Both the position numbers and the translations under genes were made by a program. Below are positions 22,350 to 33,711 of a stretch of 64,000 nt of DNA, piece after piece (position 1 is the stretch's first letter; each line of letters begins with the position of its first letter). Location: NCBI GenBank assembly GCA_037957365.1, contig JARHVA010000021.1, forward strand, positions 1,431,001-1,495,000. Direction: 5' to 3'. Source of the stretch: Torreya grandis. Lineage: Eukaryota; Streptophyta; Pinopsida; Cupressales; Taxaceae. The notes under the pieces were generated by a model that saw nothing but the letters and a program-made list of their open reading frames with translations, ran no database searches and was not told the origin of the DNA.

Positions 22350-24271
22350 ACACCCCCCTAAAGATTAGCTCAGGTGATGTGGTAAAAAAGAAGAATTCTT
22401 ATGCTTATAAGTACGGGTCCTGACAACTAGCCTTAATGAGGTACTTATTTACAATGATAGATCAAAGAGTAATGATGTTACTGATTTAAATGACTATCAA
22501 ATCTGATGAAGCCTCCAACAAAACGAAGAAAGAAATAGAAGTAGCTTTAATGAATCTGGCTGTGTGAACAAGAGTGACTGTTACATGTTCCACTTGAGCG
22601 GTATGCATGGTGAAAACCAAAGAAGATTGGCTCATAAAATTTTTGAATATTTTAAAACCTGAAGTTGGCTCGATTACAAATTTGGCATTGAATAAAATAC
22701 ACAATGATTTTGAAAACCCCAAAAGGGTTGGCTTAGAATTGCCTTGGCACGAAAAACAACTAACCTCTGCATCTACTAGGAACAATCACAAGGTACATAG
22801 CATACTCAAACAACCAAGGAAGCATCAACAGTACACAACACTCCCTTGTAATGCTGACTAGGGAGTGAAGACAAAACAACCTCGAAAATCTCCTCAAAAG
22901 TGCCAATGTGGTAGTGTGTAGAAAAAGAACTACGAAATCCTCAAGTGAAAGTGCCCAATGCCACATGAAAGTACTCAACAATTGAAATTTGAAAAGGGTG
23001 CACAAAACAAGGAACGCACACATGAAGGTAAACAAAGAAACCCCCCTATGGCACTTTATAAATTAGTGCAAGTACAAAATACATCTGAACAATCCAACTA
23101 GAAGCTATATAAATCATTGAAGAATGATCCCCTCAGAAAATGAGGTGACATCTATAATCAATGCTAAGCAATATGATTCACAATTTACAAAATAGACTAT
23201 TATGCTGTAAAATGTTTAAATCTGAATCAACATCAAACGAATTTTATGTTACAACTGTGAAGAGCATGAAAAAACATGCATTTTCGAAAAAAAAATGTAA
23301 ATTTGAGCTGCTAGTCAAAAGTTATGGCCTCTGGAAGGTCCAAAATACATGATTTGATTAACAAATTAGGTAAAAAATTGCAAACACTAGAAATTTGGTT
23401 TATCAAATTGCAAACTCTAAAAATTTGGTTTATCAAATTGCAAAACTAACTTCACCACTGTGTATATCTTGAAAAAATAGTCAAGGTGAAAAACAAACCT
23501 CTCTAGGCAGTATGGATCAAATGATATGAGCCACGAAATTCGAACACTCCAAAAATAAGGCTCAATAGTGAATCCTAACCCTTGGGAGATAAATCCGTCC
23601 TAGCCCTTGGGAGATAAATCCGTCCAGTGGGTGGTCACATGGTGGACCTGGGCTGTTGCTACTGTAAACCTCTAGTGGTTAGCTGCTGGCAGATAAGAAC
23701 AGTGGTTACATGTTGTGGTTTGTGCGTCGGTTAGCAGGCAAACAGTTAGAGTGATCTCTTTGGTACTCCATCGCAGATATCAACAACTTCAAACACACAC
23801 CACAAGAGCACCGTAAGTCCAAATCGCTCAAAAGAGGACTTTTTGGAAAGCTCTGAGAATGAAGAATCTAGTAGAATTTAGAAAAAATATTGTATCAGAT
23901 CCAAAATTTCTATATTATCAAAAAATTAGAAAACCCTCAAAACGACCCTAAAATAACAATTGTCTTAAACAAAAAATACACATTGGGTAATTTTGAAAAC
24001 CTACAACATGGATTGACTCAAAAACTAATTATGCTTTGGGGAAGAAGCATGGGAATGCTAGTATTGATGAAGTTGTAGAAATCCACAACTCAAAAATACA
24101 TGCAAAGGGAATTTTAGATCCATCCAAAACACTCAAAAATTGAAAAAAGTAGAAATCTCTTCATCAAAGTTCTCCATTCAGATCTATAAACAATGATGCA
24201 AATAACTTTGAAGAAAAATCTGGATCCAAGATAATTTTGTGATAGAGATTGCAGAGTTGGGTCTGGTACCA

Positions 24272-24743
24272 TATAGGAATTAAGGAGGGCCTGGGAAAAC
24301 GCCATAATGAACATCCATCCACACGACAATGCTTAGATCATAGAAAGAGATTCACCGATAACATTGTACTACACTATTAAAATATACAATGTACATGTGT
24401 GTGCAACTAACAATGGTTTCACCAAAACAAAACTCTCTAATAGACTATGTCTCCACAAGCTCCGGAGATGACTCTAAGGTCCAAACTAATTTTCCACAAG
24501 GACACAAATGGTCCTTATATAGGAAAAGCAAGAGGTGAGTGAGAGTTTATTTTTGGTTAAATGAAAGGTGGGATAAGATCATTCACCAACTTACAACTTA
24601 CCCTTCTCACAAATGTGAGGATAACTACCACTTAAAGAATGTTATGCATGTAATAAATGCACATAATGAGTCACACCTTGGGAACACATCACCTAAGATG
24701 GACTTCACATCAAATGTGAATATGACACACCAACAACGGATAC
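24272..24743 (-). repeat. Element D 5' LTR
   Basis: In minus orientation it begins TGTTGGTGTGTC. Its end abuts the primer-binding-like TGGTACCAGACCC. Confidence 0.65.
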
Positions 24744-25126
24744 TATATAGAGTTCTCTATCCATATATATTTGCCTTTTGTAATAGACTTCTTTCCAATG
24801 GTTGTTTTCCATAGGTGACAACAGTAATGGTGCTAACTTAATTCACCCTTAAGAGTCCTATAAGCTTTGGGAGCCATTCCCTCCTAGTAGGTCTTTTAGG
24901 GCCAAGATAAATAATGACAGGTCATAGAGAGGCCTCTAAGCAATTTTTTACCAATTCAATAGACCCCTTTATGATAAAAATTTATTTCCTCAATAGTGTA
25001 CAAGGTTAGTTTTTGTTTATTAGGTTAGAATATTTATATCATTAATATTTAATTATATATTTTTGTACAGCCGTACCCAAGCTGTACTTGTGTACCAGCA
25101 TTCCTGAACCCAGACTGGTAACTTAG

Positions 25127-25641
25127 ATAAAATTTATTGATTGTCTTCTTCATGAAACTTTAACACTCGAGCATTTATGAATTAAATTTATTTGATAGCC
25201 GTACCTATGAGGGCATATTTGTGAATATTTGTTTGGGGTCGTACAACTATCAATCAGGTTTTATGGCATATGTGGAAATGGACAATCACAAATAGCATGT
25301 ACAACAGATTCAAAACAGAGTAGAAATTCACAGTCCAAACCCTGTGGTAAGTCTATGACTCCATTGAAACTGAATATTAAAAAAGCATGCACATAAACAT
25401 TCATAATTTAAGGCTGAAGCTAAAAATTGTGCTTGGTATGCTTGCATTCAAGTTGTTGCTGAACATAGTGCAAATCTGTTTGCAGTGAATGTATAAAACT
25501 GAGAAAATTGTCCAAATAGGGTGCCAAGCGACTGAAACTCCATTGAACCTGGTTTATTTCATGGATTTGAGGGGGATCCAAATAATAGACAACAATTTAT
25601 CATGATTCAGCGTTTGACGGCTAAGAATATATTTTTTATTG
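25127..25641. other. Intron 2 spacer between hAT-type elements
   Basis: Plain AT-rich intron; nothing recognised. Confidence 0.45.
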
Positions 25642-25649
25642 TTTTAAAT

Positions 25650-26665
25650 CTAAGTTACCGGTTCGTTTTTGGCTTTGGTGCGGGTTTGATGAACCGAGTT
25701 TGCCAGTACGGTGGTTTTTTTTCCTTGGGTTCATTTTAGGTTTGTCCGTACAAAAAAAAAATAAAAAAAATAAAAAAATATAGAAATTCTAGCCTAATAC
25801 ATAGGAAATTAGTGACATTGTCATTAACCACATAGTATGCATCTTGATAATTATTAAACATAACCGATAAATATTAAAATGTCAAATATTAAATGTCAAT
25901 AATTACTGTAGGCAAATGATTAGAATGATGGTTGATGAAGATTCAACCCTACAACATCAATAGAAGGCAAGTATGTAATGAGAAAATTAGAAAAATAAGA
26001 GGCAAGTGGTTTTCCTTTTGTCACTTTGTTTTTATCATTTGTGTTGTTTCTAGCTTTTGCTTTTGTTTATAATTGGCTTTTAGGGTTTAGAAATGCGTTT
26101 TTTATTATTTACTTGCATTTGTTTTGGTGTAAAAATAAAAAATAAATTAAAAAAGGTGTTTTTGATTGCTGTTGACTGTCGTGTGCTGCGGGTTCGCCAC
26201 CCCAACACCCAAGGTTCGTCTCTGGGCACTCGGGTACGACAGGGTTTTTCTGCCAAGTATGCAATGAGAAAATTAGAAAAATAAGAGGCAAATGGTTTTC
26301 CTTCTGTCATTTTGTTTTTATCTTTTGTGTTGTTTTTAGCTTTTGCTTTTGTTTATACTTGGCGTTTAGTGTTTAGAAATTTGTTTTTAATAATTTACTT
26401 GCATTTGTTTTGGTGAATAAATGAAAATAAAATAAAAAAGGCATTTTTGCCTATTGTTGACTGTTGTATGTTGCGGGTTCATCGTCCCAACGCCCAGGGT
26501 TCGTCCCTGGGCACCTAGGTATGAGAGGTTCTTTTGCTAGAAGAACCCTACTGTACCCGAGTGCTAGGGAAGAACCCTGGTGTTGGGATGGAGAATCAAA
26601 CCCGTACCCTAATACGGTTTGAACCCAGACCCCCAACGCCTATGAAAAAAGAATCTGTAACTTAG
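25650..26665. mobile_element. hAT-type non-autonomous element with 8-bp target duplication
   Basis: The terminal inverted repeats are CTAAGTTACCGGTTC on the left and CTAAGTTACAGATTC as the reverse complement of the right end. They are flanked by the exact 8-bp duplication TTTTAAAT at 25642-25649 and 26666-26673. An 8-bp duplication is the hAT signature. The 1016-bp body has no transposase. Most of it is a 286-bp tandem duplication. Confidence 0.85.
25968..26540. repeat. Two 286-bp tandem units inside the hAT-type element
   Basis: Units start at about 25968 and 26254 and share long blocks, including GAGAAAATTAGAAAAATAAG and CTTGCATTTGTTTTGGTG. Each unit ends in a GC-rich segment. In the second unit that segment forms a perfect 8-bp stem with a 5-base loop at 26492-26512. 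Confidence 0.85.
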
Positions 26666-26673
26666 TTTTAAAT

Positions 26674-28402
26674 AGTTGTTTTTGTTGTGGGTACGTCTCG
26701 GTCTGTCCAAGTACACGTTGGTCTGTCCTCATTTTTTGTAAACAGCTGTTTTGACTATTTGCATGCCTCGAGTTTGATGCAGTTTCCTCCCGGCTGGCCC
26801 AGGTTTGCCCTAGGTACCTCCCAACCTACTTGATGGACCTGTGGTGTGCCTGGATTGGTTGGGATGTACCCGAACTAGAGGGAGGACCTGACTGGACTGG
26901 GACCTTGTACATGCTATACTAGGTCCGGTCCATTGTTACCAGCGTACTTGGTAAACTAGTATGGAAGTAATCCACTCAAAAAGAGGACAGTTGTATGAAG
27001 TTTTGTACCGATTGGCCATATATATCAGGCATATTTTCCTTTTTGTTGTGTTGTATTTCTATTAGAACAACTTGAGCTGGGTTAAGTAGCAAGAAGACTT
27101 GCTATTAAGTTTTTCAAAAACTGGTCATAAAATTAGGTACACCCTGCTATGTATTTGGTTTCAATAACCCATATTATTATATAAAAAATGTGTAGTTGTG
27201 TAATGGAGTCTCCAATTTAAAGTTATTGTTGATAAATCTCAGAAAGTTATTTGTTAGGTGCCACATGAAGCCCATCTCCATTATGTTTTAAAGAAACAAA
27301 TGAGTTTATCTTAGATAAAAATGTTTAACTTTATAAATTAAGGGGATAAGGCTTTTAGTTCTTTGAACATATTGGATGTAATTTATCAAAACCTTATTTA
27401 TGCTTATAATCGAGGGAAAAGGATAGATTTAAACATTGACATAGATACCTCTGTATGGTGAAACATTGTTTAAAATTCTATTCAAGGAAAATGGATTGCC
27501 ATGTGACTAATACACGATGATAAATGTGGTAATTTACCCTAGTGGAGGGGAGAAGTTCTGTAATAAAATAATTGATCTCAAGTAAACAATTTTTGTACTC
27601 CAAATATAATAAGCATTGTAACTAATGTTGGCAAAAATTGGGACTTTATGTTTCCCCAAGTCTATTTTTTCTATTTAATGTTTGTGTTGGGACAATGCAA
27701 CGTAATGAGGCACAATTGTTAATGACAAGCACATGGGACGTGGAAGGGTAGTTTAAACTTTTTATAAGTCTGAAAACTTTATTATTAGTAAAAATTGATA
27801 GTTGTTTTGTAAAGTCACCGCTAAGGGGGGTTTCAACCATGTTTTGCAATCATCGCATTTTCAGTCGCATATACATGTTTTGTTCTAGCTTCAGCTATGA
27901 AGATACATAGATAGTAGATCCATTTCTTTCACCTTCGAACTGTAAAAGGACACTTGGACGCTAATTAGTATTACGTTGGTGAACCTAAGTGGCAGTTAAG
28001 AGTGTGGAAGTGATGGTATATTTTTGTGCACTTTGATGGGTTATAATTGAAGATCAGATAATAGAGCCAACACCCTGCAGTAGAAAGAAAAAGACATAAG
28101 AAAGTGTAAGAAGCATCCAAAGATCAGAAAGATTGTGCAAGAAGAATCATCTGCATGCCATTGATAATACAGATTACAATATCTGAAATTAATGTGGAAA
28201 CAATCTCCGCACAATCAAGTCAATTAAGTATAGGGGAGAAAGGTCCCATCTATGGTTTTAAGGAGACCAGTGCAGCTGCCAGGAAAGAGGAGTTGTTTAT
28301 TCTCTACACCAGATGAAGGACGGAGATCGAATTTCCTTAGAAGAGGAAAGGTATAAATTTCTAAGATAAACCATTTAAAAGACAGAAAAAGGAATCCAAA
28401 TA
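26674..28402. other. Intron sequence, no gene recognised
   Basis: A GC-richer block at 26680-26960 has repeated GGTAC/GGTCY words that resemble hAT subterminal sequence, but no borders were found. The rest is AT-rich without conserved coding. Confidence 0.35.
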
Positions 28403-28429
28403 TTAATTAGATCCACAACCAGCATGATT

Positions 28430-29260
28430 TGGTGCTGAGAAGATTAAAGACCCAGTTATTCGTTGGAGAGCCAATAATGTCATAGATGACATGGCAAGAG
28501 TAACTTTCTTCCTAACACATCTCAGGAATATGCAATAGCTTGGTTGATGAGTTGGATGATGATCAGAAAAATGGAAAAAAACGTGAAAGCTGAATTCCAT
28601 AAAGAATTAAAAATGTGGCTTTTTTTAAAATAGAAGGGGGAATCAAAGAAAGGCTACAATAGAAGGATGGTGAACCTCTTACAGATTTTGGGCAAACCCA
28701 TAGGATATGAACTAAGACATACCTTTTTAAATATTTTGAAAGAGGGTTTGTCAATCGTTCCACCATCTAGCTATCAAGAAACATACAAAAGGATGGTGGA
28801 TGTGGAAGAACAAACATATTCAATCATGAATAATATCTGAATATGGCGATGACAATGCCTGGAGGCTAAAAATTATCACCAAAAGGTTTCACAAAGTACT
28901 AGAATCAAAATAAAAAGAAAAAGGAGAAACCAGAGGTTTGGTGTTTAAAACGTAGAATAGAGGGTTCTATCGAGGAAGAATGGCTGTAGAACTATGTATC
29001 ATTTGCCATTTAAATACATGACACTAAGGAATGTCCATTCAAATTAAATATTAAATTGAAGGAAGAAAAGCAAGAAATGTTGGTGCAACTAACAAGTGAT
29101 GGGTGGAAGAACTCGAGAAACTAATTACCCAAATAAAAAATCAATACAGAGAGGTATCAAAGGTCACCATTACAAAGAGATAAGAAAGGAAAACCTATGA
29201 TACAATGTCCTATTTGTAAAAGAGCCTCTTACTAGATATTGCCCACAAAGTCAATCAGAA
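28430..29260 (+). pseudogene. LTR-retrotransposon gag remnant
   Basis: Frame pieces on the plus strand give a gag-like helical stretch at about 28690-28840 (LNILKEGLSIVPPSSYQ and VDVEEQTYSIMNNI). At about 28997-29035 a CIIC...HDTKEC arrangement with a one-base frameshift follows the CX2CX4HX4C knuckle spacing, and a second CPIC segment lies near 29207. No protease or pol follows. Family (gypsy or copia) is undecided. Confidence 0.45.
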
Positions 29261-30443
29261 GAACTAAAGAAAAACCAAATTCATACTGATCCCTATGATT
29301 GACCAAAACAGGTCAATGTGCTGTCAAAGAGCATCCGGTAACAATAGCAAGCCAACAATGAACTCTAATGCTTGAAAAGAAATAAGAAACTGCAAGCTAA
29401 GAGTTAGGTGCATAACAACAAAAAAACTCTAATTAAGTACAGGGTGATCCCAAAATGGGTAAACCCTAAACATGTTATAGAAGATGTTGCAATGCAGCAC
29501 AAAAATTACAAATGACCATGTGAAAGAAAGACTTGTCACCAAATAAAATAACGCTGACGGAGACACTTTGAGTGGAGGTGAAACCTGGCCTTAAACTGTA
29601 TTTGAAATGAGACAAGATGAAGACTCACATCTTCAGCAGTGACCATGAGTGAGCATATACAAATTCTTAAAATACCCATATAGAAATGGATATGATCAAA
29701 TGGGCCTAGTTTGGAAATCCTATGGGGACACAATGTTTCCTGGAAGTTCTCCAAACATCCATTGGCAACGATCCTTCAGAGGTAGAGAGGAAGCTAGTAG
29801 TGCGTGTTTTGTCTAGATCTTTTGGAATGTGGATGAGTTCTAGGTGATCCTCCACGAACAGATCCACCACATCTAGTGTGAGGAGGTCTCAACCGCTGGT
29901 AGGAGTTTACTTAATCTGGTAGTTCTCAGAATTCCCAACAAAGCCTAACATATGAAGGTGACCACTTCTCAGAGGTTAAGATCTAAGCATGTCTAATCTT
30001 GGGGTTTTAAGATTAAAGAGATTATTCATTCCTTGAGGGGAACCTTGCATTCCAGGATTTGTACACAGGATCTGGCTTATACTTTGTATCATGTAATGTT
30101 GAAACTGTTCATAAATTTGAATTCTATGAAAACTTGGAATTAATAAGGTTTTATATTCATTCAAAAACTTGAATATGGCATGGGTAAGCCAGAAACAACT
30201 AATTCAGACCCATAATACAATTCTGAAATATATAGGTTAAATCTGAAATATGCGTTTAGTTCTGAATAAAAATATTGATAAATAAATAAATTTGTTTCTG
30301 TTCTCATGGACAAATTTATATTCCATTCTCAAGCACAAATCTGAAACAATTCTGTTTTCAGCTCTGATAATAGCAAAAAGTATCAGATTTTCAGCATGGA
30401 TGAGGTTAGATGGTACCATAATTGATTCATTCAGCAAAAGGAA
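29261..30443. other. Intron sequence, decayed, no gene recognised
   Basis: Only short frames occur, with no conserved motif. It may be the remainder of the gag-bearing element to the left. Confidence 0.35.
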
Positions 30444-31345
30444 TGCACAAGGAGATCGGTGCGCTGGGGAATGAAAGCTAGAAGTGAAAAGTATAATAAA
30501 CATATGGTGGTGTTATAGGTCTTCTGCCAATTTTATTCAAGGAGACACATATAGAGACAAAAACTCAAAAACACTCTCTTTATTGAATTAACAACAATAT
30601 TATAAAGATTCATTCACACACACACCCTTCCCCCTACTGATTATGAAGAAGACATTACACTTAGCCATATAAATGGGTTTTACGAACATACTTTACTCTT
30701 GTAGGTGCTTAGCTCTGCTTCTATCTTTGTCTCTGAGCTAAATTCTGCTCTTTTTCAGCTCTGTTTTTCTGGAGTTGGAACTCTCGCTTCTCCCAACTTG
30801 CTTGTCTTTCCCAGCTGATTCCAACTCTTGTGCCAAAATTGATTCGAATCTCTCCTGCTTGACACTGACATCCTTCAAGCTCCCTTTGTCTTGGAAAATG
30901 GTCCACATATCATGTTCTTCAGTTCTGGGCAGCTACTTTACCCATACTTTTACAACAGGTGAAACTGTCAGTTTCTGTTGATTGGCGGTTATGTAACCAC
31001 CAATTAATGTAGATCGGCAGTTATGTAATCATTGTGACGGTTTCATAATGACCTAGTAATGCAAACCGACAGCTTCAAAACCATTGCCTGCATTAAGTGG
31101 TGGTTTCGTCACTATCCTCAAAGGGGTCATTTGACCTCTGGGTAATGACTGAAACCGTCCCTTCATTACTTTTCTGACATGTTGAACTCTTGACGATGTT
31201 CGTTGGATTGTTGTTGATCTTCCTCCACATGTGCAACATTGTGGTTATGGTTAGTCACACAAACACAAATGCACATACACAAGAACCCAAGCCCATGTTT
31301 TTGGCTGATGCAAGATTGTTTATGAACCTGGATGCTCTTGCTTCA
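30444..31345 (-). repeat. Element G 3' LTR
   Basis: It aligns over most of its length with 41569-42375, for example GGGGTCATTTGACCTCTGGG and CCCCCTACTGA.TATGAAGAAG. In minus orientation it begins TGAAGCAAGAGCATCC. Many substitutions separate the two LTRs. The left end may lie a few bases to either side. Confidence 0.8.
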
Positions 31346-31383
31346 GAGACCCAGGGTAAATCAAATTGTTCATGAGCTCTTGC

Positions 31384-33700
31384 TCATGAACCTCCTACAA
31401 GCTCTTCAATGGTTTTCCCATACTTGGAAACCTCATATGCACTCATCCAATTTGTATCTTCAGTTGTGTTGTTCCTCCACTTAAATCAAATAGTCCTTGT
31501 ACTTGCTGCCAGCCTGCCACTTGTCTTCTTACCAGAGTTGCATGGATACGAATACAGACATGGATACTGATATGGTATCAGATACGGATACAGCTGATTT
31601 TTAAGACCCCCTGATCTGAATATGGTTGGATACAACATATGTACATTGTATTTAGATTTTATATGTTATATATACATCATACGACTTTTTTTTCTTCCAA
31701 TTGCAAACTCATAGAATGCATGCAAATTAGACACTCCCAGCTCACTGGAAAGCTAGGAAGTTGGGTATTCCTTGGATTAAAAAAATTGCAGGTTGCGCAA
31801 TGCAAAGGAAAATAGATGAAACGAAAGAAAAGTATTTGGCTAAAGGAAACAAATCAAATGAAATAATAGTAGGGTGAGTAGAGCCAATTTGCAATTTTGA
31901 AGAAAAAGAGTTAATCAACACTTCGACTCCATGTCCTTAGTTGCTGCTGCTAAAATGTAGTTTAGAGGGTCTTCTACAGTTTTTTATTATCTTTTAAGTA
32001 TTTTGAAGTTTTTTTTTTTTTTTTGAAGTTAATTTTTTAAAAACGTTTAAATCAAATATGGCTATGGATGGCCTTCATACCATATCTGGTTGTATCTGAT
32101 ATGGCCCAATTATGGTCTTGCAATTGCACATGGCCGGGTATGGTATTTAAGTTGCACCGTACCCTATCCATATCCAACATGCAGATACACGTGCCCTAGC
32201 AGTAGGGGTGCTGTATCTTGCAACCCTGCTTTTTACTGGTTCATGTATCTAATATTGCCTCTATTTCCTCCCTTTCCTTCTTAGGCATTTGTTGTTTCCA
32301 ATCCACATTTGAAGAATCTGAACTTGATCCTTCATTATTATGTTGCCCATCATAGTAAGGGTACAAATACGCTATGTTGATGATAGGTGATGTGTCAACC
32401 CTATCCGATAGCTCTATCTCATATACATTCGTTGAAAATCTAATCAGAACTTTGCAAGGTCCTATCTTCTTCCACTTGAACTTGTTATATGTTCCTTTAG
32501 GGAACCTCTCCTTACATGAATGCACCAAAACCAAGTCATCTACTTGGAACTCCTCTTTTTTTGTTTGATTAGCATACTACATATACTCCATGCTGCTTGC
32601 TTCCAACCTTCCCTTCACCTCTCTATGCACATCATGCATACTTGCTGCTTAATGCTTTGCTTCAGCACGTCTTCTCCTCATATCAGCTGTGCTTCTCAAT
32701 TCACAAACATCTCTAGGGCTGCAACCATACACAATTTGAAAAGGACTCGTTGCTGTACTTTTGTTCACTAAGAAGTTGTCAGCAAACTCAGCTTGTGCCA
32801 ATGTCATATCCCATTGTTTCGGCTTGTCTTCTACCAAACATCTTAGCTAGTTACCAAGATTTCTATTCACCACTTCTGTTTGCCCATCCATTTGAGGATG
32901 ATTGGTTGAACTGAAATCTAACCTTTGGCCCAATTTCCTCCACAAAGTCCTCCAAAAGTGCCCAGCAAATCTTGTTTCTCTATTCAATATTATACTCCTT
33001 GGCAATTTATTTAGTTTTACTACTTTGAAAAACAAATTTGCAACATGTGTGACATCACTTGTATTCTTACATGCTATGAAGTGGGCCATCTTGAAAAATA
33101 TACCAACAATGAAAAAAATGGAATCATTACCTCTTTGAGTTCTTGACAATCCAAGAGCGAAATCCATGCCTATCTCTTCCCATGGCCCATTTGTAATTTG
33201 TAAAGGCTGATACAAGCCTGAATTCTGACTTTTGCTCTTAGCATGTTGGCAAACTTTACATCCTTGCACGAACTTCTTTACATCCACACTCATTCTTGGC
33301 CAATAATAACTCTCATTCAGCTATGCCAATGTTTTGTCAACATCAAAATGACCAACGAGGCCTCCACTATACTTTTCCTTTAACAATTTTTTCCTCATTG
33401 AACCTCAAGGCATGCATAGTCACTGATCTTTGAACAAAAAACCTTCATGCAACAAAGATTCCAGCCATATAGTTCTATCCATGCTAGTTGGATTCATGTA
33501 TACCACCCACGCATCTTGGAAATCCAAATCCTCTTCATACAAATCTTTTATTGAGTCAAACCCAATGACTTCTACTCTCATCTCATTCACTACAAGAACT
33601 CTTCTACTCAAAACATTTGTAACTTTGTTTGATCCACTGCTTCTATTGTTAAAAAAAATGAATAGCTTTGAGGAAATATAACCCACTTCATGTAATTTTG
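31384..33700 (-). pseudogene. Element G integrase and chromodomain pseudogene (split by element I)
   Basis: On the minus strand, 33420-33700 carries the end of the RNase H/linker (VTNVLSRRVLVVNE). Integrase follows at about 32640-33310 with a GCKVCQHAKS zinc-finger end, first Asp in MDFALGL, second catalytic Asp lost (LNRETRF in place of DRD), and Glu kept in QTEVVNR. The C-terminal integrase region (KGTYNKFKWKKIGPCKV) is at 32330-32470. The chromodomain starts at about 32241-32300 and resumes at about 31384-31524 beyond element I, with WMSAYEVSKYGKTIEELVGGS-like residues before a TGA. Stops are present in several places. Confidence 0.85.
31533..32228. mobile_element. Element I: hAT-type non-autonomous element in the chromodomain of G
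   Basis: The termini are CAGAGTTGCATGGATAC on the left and CAGGGTTGCAAGATAC as the reverse complement of the right end, close to the CAGGG-type ends of many hAT elements. The 8-bp flanks CTTCTTAC (31525-31532) and CTTTTTAC (32229-32236) agree at seven positions. The element G chromodomain frame continues on both sides. Both ends are rich in GATAC words; the body is AT-rich and noncoding. Confidence 0.82.
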
Positions 33701-33711
33701 ATTCAACTTAC

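Larger units (their letters stand above)
21885..24747 (-). mobile_element. Element D: small non-autonomous LTR retrotransposon, minus strand
   Basis: Two direct repeats of about 470 bp (21885-22349 and 24272-24743) share long blocks such as GCTTAGATCATAGAAAGAG and ACATGTGTGTGCAACTA. On the minus strand the 24.3-24.7 kb copy is the 5' LTR. It is followed by TGGTACCAGACCC, a degenerate primer-binding site at about 24259-24271. The other copy is preceded by the polypurine tract TAGGGGGG next to TGTTGATG. The 1.9-kb internal region encodes no recognisable gag or pol. Confidence 0.75.
20761..25126. mobile_element. Probable hAT-type non-autonomous element split by LTR element D
   Basis: The left end CTAAGTTACCGGTCC and the right end, whose reverse complement is CTAAGTTACCAGTC, form an inverted pair. 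Both ends carry a shared subterminal block containing GGGTACGGCTGTA followed by AT-rich DNA. The same terminal sequence bounds the element at 25650-26665. No transposase is present. The flanking 8-mers do not match, so pairing of these two ends is inferred. Confidence 0.5.

Noticed and set aside
20761..25126. A confirmed 8-bp target duplication for this element
   Set aside because: The flanking 8-mers TATGGAAG and ATAAAATT do not match, so the pairing of the two ends stays inferred.
30444..31345. CRISPR-like or satellite array from the long repeat shared with 41569-42375
   Set aside because: There are only two copies in direct orientation flanking a gag-pol region with a primer-binding site, which is an LTR pair.
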